Of a DNA stretch of 10,083 nt, positions 5,715 to 10,083 are shown in pieces. Below the pieces are notes generated by a model. It was not told the origin of the DNA. It did no database searches and saw nothing but the letters and a program-made list of their open reading frames with translations. A program made the translations under genes and the position numbers. Source of the DNA: Archaeoglobi archaeon (GTDB lineage Archaea; Halobacteriota; Archaeoglobi; Archaeoglobales; Archaeoglobaceae); assembly GCA_029259455.1 (NCBI GenBank), contig JAPDIT010000060.1, positions 1-10,083 on the forward strand, in the 5' to 3' direction. How positions within the stretch are numbered: the first letter of the stretch is position 1; the number at the start of each line of letters is the position of its first letter.

Positions 5715-6386
5715 CACTGCCAGAGATGTAACAAAAGCCAGGCAGTTGGCTGAGCCTATCACATCTCCATTTATCCCTCCAAAGTGCTTTTCGGAGTATC
5801 TCTTCAGAAAGAAGACTATTGTAAGCGCAAAAGCCACTGCAACAGCAGACTCTGCACCAATTTTGTAGCAAACCAGCACTACCGGCAAAGCACCAATTAA
5901 AACATCTCTGAAAGAAATTCTTTCCATAAAATACGAGGCCATCCCCCCCCAGCTTGGCCTTGATGTAAACATCAGAAGTAGCATCGAGTATTTGGCCAAC
6001 ATCTGCGAAAGCAGAATTTCCCAGAGTCCGGCATGCGAGAGCAGGCTGTAGAGCATTACAAAGTAAATCACCACGACCGCAACACCGCCAGTACCCGTGT
6101 TGAGGTCTTTAATTGCATCCCTCTTTTTGCCTTCAGGGGCAAAAAGCGCGTCTCCAAAATCTGCTAATCCATCAACGTGATTTATCCCCTCAACTGCCAA
6201 ATAGAACACCACAGCCAGAAATCTCACATCCACGAAGTCCCTGATTAGATGGGGAATGGAGACAATTAGGGAAACCAGAACGGCTGTGTAGGGGAAAAGC
6301 CATAGGTTCTTTCTCAGCTCTTCAACATCTCCACCTAAGGGGATTGTTGTAAGAAATGAAATCGACGCTCTGATGGCTTCAATCAT
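5694..6386 (-). CDS. cobS: Adenosylcobinamide-GDP ribazoletransferase (cobalamin synthase)
   Basis: A 230-residue integral membrane protein, near the usual 240-250. CobS joins adenosylcobinamide-GDP to alpha-ribazole (or its phosphate), the last assembly step of the coenzyme B12 lower ligand. Visible motifs: HVDGLADFGDA (70-80), the metal-binding acidic signature on a membrane helix; IKDLNTGTGG (92-101); FTSRPSWGGMA (140-150); and FGGINGDVIGSAN (202-214). Hydrophobic segments at about 33-45, 56-67, 103-117, 130-140, 163-178 and 180-194 indicate several membrane helices. It is the third gene after cobY and pcm; its ATG lies 8 bases before the pcm stop with GAGGT directly in front. A run of eight G in coding sense (5943-5950) encodes part of SWGGM. 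The 3' end overlaps the convergent methyltransferase by 21 bases. Confidence 0.95.
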   Translation of the reverse strand: MIEAIRASISFLTTIPLGGDVEELRKNLWLFPYTAVLVSLIVSIPHLIRDFVDVRFLAVVFYLAVEGINHVDGLADFGDALFAPEGKKRDAIKDLNTGTGGVAVVVIYFVMLYSLLSHAGLWEILLSQMLAKYSMLLLMFTSRPSWGGMASYFMERISFRDVLIGALPVVLVCYKIGAESAVAVAFALTIVFFLKRYSEKHFGGINGDVIGSANCLAFVTSLAVLKVCQF

Positions 6387-7038
6387 ACCTCACACTTTTG
6401 AATCCGTACTCCCCCCTCAGTGGCACGAATCTAACCGACCCCCAGTTCCTCTTTTTCACGTTTCCTTCTTCGTCCTTCTCCACAACAATCAGCCACTGCA
6501 CGGAATCACCGACAGGAATGACCATCTTCCCACCGGGCTTCAGCTGTTCCACTAGCGGCTTGGGTATGTCAGGGGCTGCTGCGGTTACGTAGATTTTATC
6601 GTAAGGAGCCTCCTTTTCGTACCCCTTGCTCCCGTCTCCAACTATAACCTCAACGTTGTCATATCCTAGAGCCTTTAGAATCGTTATTGCCCTCTCAGCC
6701 AGCTCCGGGATGTATTCGATGGATATTACCTTTCCCTTCTTCCCCACAATTTCCGCCACAACCGCAGCGTGATATCCGCATCCTGTGCCGACCTCAAGAA
6801 CTTTGTCATCTTCCTTTAAATCCAGAAGATCGCACATTATCGCCACCATGTGCGGCGCGCTTATAGTTTGACCGTGGCCTATGGGAAGTGGGGTATCCAC
6901 GTAAGCCTCTTCCTTGTACCTTTCAGGAACGAAGAGGTGTCTTGGAACTCTCTTTATCGCCTCGTAAACTTTTCTGCTTAGATTAAGCTCGTACCTCAGT
7001 CTTTCTGCAAGCCTTTCTCTTTTCTCATCGTAGTCCAT
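6379..7038 (-). CDS. pcm: Protein-L-isoaspartate O-methyltransferase
   Basis: A 219-residue PIMT of standard length. It methylates L-isoaspartyl residues formed by ageing of Asn/Asp, starting their repair, a useful task in a thermophile. Motifs: VPRHLFVPE (31-39), the substrate loop IGHGQTISAPHMVA (53-66), SAM motif LEVGTGCGYHAAVVAE (81-96), VISIEYIPELAERA (104-117), PYDKIYVTAAAPDIPKPL (145-162) and LKPGGKMVIPVG. The ATG at 7038 overlaps the end of cobY by 43 bases; no later Met precedes the conserved region, and GAGAGG (7041-7046) just before the ATG supports it despite a very short spacer. It lies between two cobalamin genes with overlaps on both sides, so it is surely co-transcribed, although its activity has no obvious link to B12. 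Confidence 0.96.
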   Translation of the reverse strand: MDYDEKRERLAERLRYELNLSRKVYEAIKRVPRHLFVPERYKEEAYVDTPLPIGHGQTISAPHMVAIMCDLLDLKEDDKVLEVGTGCGYHAAVVAEIVGKKGKVISIEYIPELAERAITILKALGYDNVEVIVGDGSKGYEKEAPYDKIYVTAAAPDIPKPLVEQLKPGGKMVIPVGDSVQWLIVVEKDEEGNVKKRNWGSVRFVPLRGEYGFKSVRYD

Positions 7039-7538
7039 AACCTCTCAGCCCTCTTAACATCAGCAATTGTGTTTACGTTCACAACACTGTCTTTCTCGAT
7101 ACTATATATCTCTTCTTCCTGCCAACCTTTGAAGAGCGGGTCTATAATGTTCACGCCTATCGGCTCACCCTCCATAACCACAGTAAGGGCGGGTTTTACC
7201 ATTTTCATGTATGCCTCGACAACATCAAAGGCAATGTCTTTGATGTAAACTATGTCTGCCGAAGCAACTATAACCGGCTCGTCGATAGAAAGCTCCTCGC
7301 ACGCCTCGCTGTAATCCTCGATGTAACCCCTTCCCGCTGACTTGTAAATTTCTACACCTCTCTCTGCAAGATATTTTTCAGTCTCCGGTGTGTATGGAGA
7401 GGTTACAGCTATAACGTCAAAGTCCTTGTACTGCAGTAAGGAGTGGTCGACGAGCTTCATTCCGCAGACCTCAAACAGGGGCTTTTCCCCCATCCCAAGT
7501 CTCGTCCCCTTTCCTCCGCACATCAGGAGAGTTAGCAT
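6996..7538 (-). CDS. cobY: Adenosylcobinamide-phosphate guanylyltransferase (archaeal CobY)
   Basis: A 180-residue nucleotidyltransferase. CobY transfers GMP from GTP to adenosylcobinamide phosphate, giving the AdoCbi-GDP used by CobS; it is the archaeal non-orthologous replacement of CobU. The N-terminus has the glycine-rich nucleotide loop LMCGGKGTRLG (5-15) followed by EKPL (18-21), as in MobA-type folds. A strand with SADIVYI (93-99) probably carries the metal-binding Asp, and the C-terminus has NVNTIADVKRAE, typical of the family. Length is close to known CobY (about 195). It is called CobY rather than MobA or another guanylyltransferase because of the short length and the nearby cobS. 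It opens the leftward operon; the ATG at 7538 lies about 25 bases from an AT box also usable by the divergent ribosomal operon. Confidence 0.9.
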   Translation of the reverse strand: MLTLLMCGGKGTRLGMGEKPLFEVCGMKLVDHSLLQYKDFDVIAVTSPYTPETEKYLAERGVEIYKSAGRGYIEDYSEACEELSIDEPVIVASADIVYIKDIAFDVVEAYMKMVKPALTVVMEGEPIGVNIIDPLFKGWQEEEIYSIEKDSVVNVNTIADVKRAERLWTTMRKEKGLQKD

Positions 7539-7557
7539 GAACTATCGTCTCCAAAAG

Positions 7558-7567
7558 TTTTATTAAT
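7558..7567. promoter_or_regulatory. AT box shared by divergent cobY and eS1 operons
   Basis: TTTATTAATT style sequence (plus strand, with CAAAAG just upstream as BRE-like bases) is the only clear AT-rich box in the 52-base gap between cobY (start 7538) and the eS1 gene (start 7591). Its centre is about 25 bases from one start and 28 from the other, both good TATA distances. On the minus strand it reads as AATTAATAAA. Sharing is inferred from position. Confidence 0.45.
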
Positions 7568-7590
7568 TGTCCCCTCGAAAGGCTGAAAGC

Positions 7591-8226
7591 ATGGCGAGAA
7601 AGAGAAGGGCTGCAAGAGTTAAGGATAAATGGACGATGAAAAAATGGTTCACGCTCATTGCTCCTGAGTACTTTGGAATGGCAGAGCTCGGAGAGACTCC
7701 CGCAGATGATGCGAGCAAGGTTATTGGCAGAACGGTTGAAACAACGCTGGCAGAGCTTACAAACGACTATTCGAACCAGAACACCTACAAGAAGCTCATT
7801 TTCAAGGTTTACAGGGTTGCCGGGGATAATGCTTACACCAAGTTCTGGAGATTCGAGCTGACGAGAGAATATCTTAACAGCCTCACCAGAAGGAGGACGA
7901 GCAAGATTGAGGACATCGTTGATGTTACTACTGCTGACGGCTACAAGCTGAGAGTTAAATCCGTAGTTTTCACGGTCAGAAGATGCAAGACAAGCCAGAA
8001 GAGGGCAATAAGGGCCATAATGAGGCAGATTGTGGTCGAGAAGGCAAGCTCGCTCAACTTCGTACAGTTCATACAGGAGTGCGTTCTGGGCAAGGTGCCG
8101 GCTGAGATATACAAGAACGCAAAGAAGATCTACCCCATCAGGAGGGTGGAGGTAAGAAAAATCGAACTCCTTGCAGAGCCTGCTGAAGCCGAAACTCAGC
8201 CTGCTGTTGTTGAAGCAGTTGCTTAA
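7591..8226 (+). CDS. rps3ae: Small-subunit ribosomal protein eS1 (S3Ae)
   Basis: A 211-residue eS1/S3Ae family protein of the 30S subunit, found in archaea and eukaryotes and located near the mRNA exit. Typical features are the basic start MARKRRAARVKDKWTMKKWF, the segment LIAPEYFGMAELGETPADD, IGRTVETTLAELTNDYS, and the later KLIFKVYRV and RRMxxI-like basic helices (CKTSQKRAIRAIMRQIV). The C-terminus is an acidic, alanine-rich tail (AEPAEAETQPAVVEAVA), often variable in this family. The frame is open back to a TTG at 7567, but the ATG at 7591 gives the family N-terminus and sits 28 bases from the TATA-like box, so I use it. It opens an operon; eL15 follows after 17 bases. Confidence 0.95.
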   Translation: MARKRRAARVKDKWTMKKWFTLIAPEYFGMAELGETPADDASKVIGRTVETTLAELTNDYSNQNTYKKLIFKVYRVAGDNAYTKFWRFELTREYLNSLTRRRTSKIEDIVDVTTADGYKLRVKSVVFTVRRCKTSQKRAIRAIMRQIVVEKASSLNFVQFIQECVLGKVPAEIYKNAKKIYPIRRVEVRKIELLAEPAEAETQPAVVEAVA

Positions 8227-8236
8227 GTTGCGTGGT

Positions 8237-8241
8237 GGTGA
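8237..8241 (+). promoter_or_regulatory. Ribosome-binding site that decides the eL15 start
   Basis: GGTGA, complementary to the archaeal 16S rRNA 3' end, sits just before the ATG at 8244. It overlaps the alternative GTG codons at 8232-8240, which favours ATG 8244 as the true start. Confidence 0.55.
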
Positions 8242-8243
8242 AG

Positions 8244-8828
8244 ATGAAGTCGATGTATGCCTATATCAGGGAAGCTTGGAAGAAACCCTACGAGGGCTTC
8301 GTTGGGGAGCTGATGTGGCACAGATTGCAGAAGTGGAGAAGGGAGCCAGCAGTAGTGAGAATTCCACGCCCAACGAGGCTTGACAGGGCGAGGGCATTGG
8401 GTTACAAGGCCAAAAAAGGAATCATCGTTGTAAGGGTTAGGATAAGGAGAGGCGGAAGAAGGGCGAGAAGACCAAACAAGGGAAGAAAGAGCAAGGGGCT
8501 GATGGTGAACAGGAGAACACCGAAGAAGAACCTGCAGTGGATTGCAGAGGAGAGGGCGAACAGGAAGTACCCCAACATGGAAGTTCTGAACTCCTACTGG
8601 ATTGGCGAAGACGGGAGATACAAGTGGTTCGAAGTCATTCTTGTCGACAGAGATCATCCGGCCATTAAGACGGACAGCCAGCTTTCGTGGGTGAGCAGGA
8701 AGAGAGGAAGGGTTTACCGTGGTTTGACTTCTGCGGGAAGAAAGGCAAGGGGGCTGAGAAGAAAGGGCAGAGGTGCAGAGAAGGTAAGACCGAGTCTCAG
8801 AGCTAACTTCAGGAAGAAGCGCAGATGA
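8244..8828 (+). CDS. rpl15e: Large-subunit ribosomal protein eL15
   Basis: A 194-residue eL15 (L15e), the normal archaeal length. It is a very basic 50S protein that binds 23S rRNA. Features: the family N-terminus SMYAYIREAWKKP, then RIPRPTRLDRARALGYKAKKGIIVVRVRIRRGGRR (about 37-71), RRPNKGRKSKGL, VLNSYWIGEDGRYKWFEVILVD (about 115-136) and the Arg/Lys-rich tail (RGLTSAGRKARGLRRKGRG...). Three GTG codons precede the chosen ATG, but the GGTGA ribosome-binding site overlaps them and the family sequence begins at the ATG. The stop overlaps the next start as ATGA (8825-8828). Confidence 0.97.
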   Translation: MKSMYAYIREAWKKPYEGFVGELMWHRLQKWRREPAVVRIPRPTRLDRARALGYKAKKGIIVVRVRIRRGGRRARRPNKGRKSKGLMVNRRTPKKNLQWIAEERANRKYPNMEVLNSYWIGEDGRYKWFEVILVDRDHPAIKTDSQLSWVSRKRGRVYRGLTSAGRKARGLRRKGRGAEKVRPSLRANFRKKRR

Positions 8829-9262
8829 AAGGAAAGATTGAGTGGATTAGAGTGTCTGCAGTCGTCCACTCAACTGAAGATAGAGAAAAAGTTGGCGAAG
8901 CAATTTCAACTCTTTTTCCTTTTGAATTTGAGATTGCTGTAAGCAAGGCCAAAGGCCATTATGGTAACCCGATGGAATATCTTGAGGTGGAGCTGACAAA
9001 AAGCTCTGAGATAAAGAAATTTTGGGCATATTTCCTTGAGCTTCTTGGAGAGCAGGTTGAAGAGATTTTGAAAACAATTGACGAAAGAATAGACGACCAG
9101 AACGTTCTGCACATAAGAATTGACAAGCAGAAAGCATATCTCGGGGAGGTTGAGCTGACTAGCGGGGGAGATCCAATTGCTGTTAAGCTAAGACTAGTAA
9201 CATTCCCCTCAAAGCGGGAAAAGATAATAGAGTTTGCCAAAGAGCTATGTACGACTTCCTGA
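8825..9262 (+). CDS. COG1325 family RNA-binding protein (exosome-associated locus)
   Basis: A 145-residue protein of the archaeal COG1325 / PF01877 'RNA binding' type, related in fold to the ribosomal L5-like group. Features: IEWIRVSAVVHSTEDREKVGEAISTLFPF (about 5-33), KAKGHYGNPMEYLEVEL (about 41-57), a central helical part (EIKKFWAYFLELLG) and LHIRIDKQKAYLGEVEL (about 95-111) followed by DPIAVKLRLVTFP. It is predicted to bind RNA in the cytosol; the family is often found beside exosome or RNase P genes, which is why it is called exosome-related, but direct function is not shown. It overlaps eL15 by 4 bases and the RNase P gene by 16 bases, so translation of all three is probably coupled. I am sure of the family, less of its role. 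Confidence 0.82.
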   Translation: MKGKIEWIRVSAVVHSTEDREKVGEAISTLFPFEFEIAVSKAKGHYGNPMEYLEVELTKSSEIKKFWAYFLELLGEQVEEILKTIDERIDDQNVLHIRIDKQKAYLGEVELTSGGDPIAVKLRLVTFPSKREKIIEFAKELCTTS

Positions 9263-9849
9263 GGTTCTTCCCAGAAAATCTGCCCGACTTGGGTTTTAAG
9301 AGCTATGTTTTCATGCTTGAAGAACCCGGAGGTTGTGGAATTGTCGTAAAAGCAGACTCTCCGCAAGAGTTGAGAAAAAAGCTCCGAAATGTGAGAAAGA
9401 GAGTTATCGTGGGCGTTGTTGGGAATGAAGCTGTTTGCAGGGAAGCCGTGATGAGGAGAAGGGTTGACGTCATTCTGGACTGGGAAGATAGGGAGCTGGA
9501 TTATGCAACGCTTAAGCTTGCCTCTGAGAAAGACGTAGCGATTGAACTTGGACTTTCAAAGTTTCTCAGAACAGAGGGGTACAAAAGAATGCTTCTTTTT
9601 GAAAGGCTCAGACAGGAGATTATGGTCATCAAAAAGTTTGACATCCCGTTCATTGTAACAACGGCTGCAGAAAACCAGTGGGAGCTGAGAACCAGAAAGC
9701 AGGTTGAGAACTTCTTTAAATTCTTTGGTGCTGAAATACTAAAGGCGAGACACTACGCTGAAAGGCTGGTGAGAAGGTATTTTGACGACAGTTACATCAT
9801 GGATGGATTTGAGATTGAATCTTTTTCTAATTCAGTGGATATTAACTGA
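9247..9849 (+). CDS. rnp3: RNase P protein component 3 (Rpp30)
   Basis: A 200-residue Rpp30 homologue, slightly short of the usual 205-230. Rpp30 is a TIM-barrel-like protein subunit of archaeal RNase P, which removes 5' leaders from precursor tRNA; it pairs with Pop5 to support the catalytic RNA. Family features: the start MYDFLRFFPE, strands such as KRVIVGVVGNE (about 51-61), AVMRRRVDVILDWEDRELDYATLKLASEKDVAIELGLS (about 68-104), PFIVTTAAENQWELRTRKQVENFFKFFG (about 134-161; the TTAA and RxxxQ region is typical), and the C-terminal helix. The start ATG lies 16 bases before the stop of the COG1325 gene, with only weak AAAGAG upstream. It is the last gene of the ribosomal/RNase P operon; a short 65-base gap follows. 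Confidence 0.94.
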   Translation: MYDFLRFFPENLPDLGFKSYVFMLEEPGGCGIVVKADSPQELRKKLRNVRKRVIVGVVGNEAVCREAVMRRRVDVILDWEDRELDYATLKLASEKDVAIELGLSKFLRTEGYKRMLLFERLRQEIMVIKKFDIPFIVTTAAENQWELRTRKQVENFFKFFGAEILKARHYAERLVRRYFDDSYIMDGFEIESFSNSVDIN

Positions 9850-9883
9850 GGGAGAGGATTAAAGCTCAATCCCAACAGAAAAC

Positions 9884-9893
9884 TTGATAAACT
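9884..9893 (+). promoter_or_regulatory. Weak TATA-like box for the radical SAM gene
   Basis: TTGATAAACT lies about 27 bases before the ATG at 9915, and no Shine-Dalgarno site precedes the ATG. This would allow a separate leaderless transcript for the last gene, but the match is modest, and readthrough from the RNase P operon across the 65-base gap is also possible. Confidence 0.3.
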
Positions 9894-9914
9894 CTTGAAG
9901 CAGTTTTAATCATA

Positions 9915-10083
9915 ATGCAGCATATTGAATCTGAATTAAAGGGTATTAGGCTTCCCTACAAAACAAAATCCCTCTGTCCCGAGTGCCTGAAAATTCTGGA
10001 AGCGGAAGTGTATGAGGAGGGCGGGAAGGTAAAGATAAGGAAGGTTTGCGATGAACACGGGGAGTTTGTTGACGTTTACTGGG
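9915..10083 (+). CDS. Radical SAM protein, Tes/MJ0619-like, N-terminal fragment
   Basis: Only the first 56 residues are in the window. They include TKSLCPECLKILEAEV (about 17-32; CxxC at C21 and C24), a charged beta pair EEGGKVKIRKVCDEHGEF (about 34-51; C44 with H48) and VDVYW. This N-terminal cysteine module resembles that of archaeal radical SAM proteins of the MJ0619 group, now known as tetraether lipid synthases (Tes), which join the phytanyl chains of two archaeal lipids to make membrane-spanning tetraethers. The radical SAM CxxxCxxC motif would be further on and cannot be seen, so the enzyme class is inferred from the N-terminus alone. Paralogues in the same family may have other substrates. 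The ATG at 9915 gives the full cysteine module and lies about 27 bases from a weak TATA-like box. Confidence 0.65.
   Translation, partial: MQHIESELKGIRLPYKTKSLCPECLKILEAEVYEEGGKVKIRKVCDEHGEFVDVYW

Noticed and set aside
7567..7590. TTG start for the eS1 protein, eight residues earlier
   Set aside because: It overlaps the promoter-like AT box, and the family N-terminus MARKRRAARV begins at ATG 7591.
8232..8243. GTG start for eL15 with four extra residues
   Set aside because: The repeated GTG bases form the GGTGA ribosome-binding site for ATG 8244, where the family sequence begins.
8223..8657. 144-residue open frame on the minus strand opposite eL15
   Set aside because: It is an antisense shadow of the Arg/Lys-rich eL15 gene; composition is Pro/Ser/His-rich with no recognisable motif.
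9850..9914. Possible tRNA, small RNA or terminator in the gap after the RNase P gene
   Set aside because: At 65 bases it holds no cloverleaf or strong hairpin; the TTTT at 9904-9907 is too weak to call a terminator. Only a modest TATA-like box is supported.

Overview
The window reads as a compact chromosomal segment of a euryarchaeon, most likely Archaeoglobus fulgidus or a very close relative. The basis is archaeal-type information genes (aIF2 beta, eS1/S3Ae, eL15, an Rpp30-type RNase P subunit), archaeal CobY in place of bacterial CobU, and TATA-like boxes about 25-30 bases before first start codons without Shine-Dalgarno sites (leaderless transcripts). The match to A. fulgidus, including the small orphan known there as AF2331, is from memory of that genome and was not searched. 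Coding density is very high. No gap between genes exceeds 100 bases, and I see no rRNA, tRNA, CRISPR array, insertion sequence or long repeat.

Layout. (1) 1-406, minus: a truncated flavodoxin-like gene, then the first 25 codons of an unrecognised gene that leaves the window. (2) 453-1117, plus: an acidic 92-residue orphan overlapping by 4 bases a small basic protein with PD-(D/E)XK nuclease motifs. (3) 1114-3638, minus: aroE, gatC, gatA (shikimate dehydrogenase and two subunits of the tRNA-dependent amidotransferase). (4) 3731-5714, plus: aIF2 beta, a DUF424 protein and a NusB-fused RNA cytosine-5 methyltransferase, tightly overlapping. (5) 5694-7538, minus: cobY, pcm, cobS, in transcription order; CobY and CobS do successive steps of cobalamin nucleotide-loop assembly, with a protein-repair methyltransferase between them. 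(6) 7591-9849, plus: eS1, eL15, a COG1325 RNA-binding protein and RNase P component 3. (7) 9915-10083, plus: the start of a radical SAM protein resembling the tetraether lipid synthase (Tes/MJ0619) family.

How it works together. Most of the window serves RNA and protein synthesis: charging tRNA (GatCA), initiation (aIF2 beta), ribosome structure (eS1, eL15), and RNA processing or modification (Rpp30, COG1325, RsmB-like methyltransferase). Metabolic genes (aroE, cobY/cobS) are interleaved. Operons alternate in direction. Three divergent intergenic spacers carry promoters; two of them appear to use one AT-rich box for both directions. Two convergent junctions (1114-1117 and 5694-5714) overlap and leave no room for a terminator between genes.

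The least explained parts are the acidic orphan/nuclease-like pair at 453-1117, the DUF424 gene beside aIF2 beta, and the decayed flavodoxin-like gene at the left edge.
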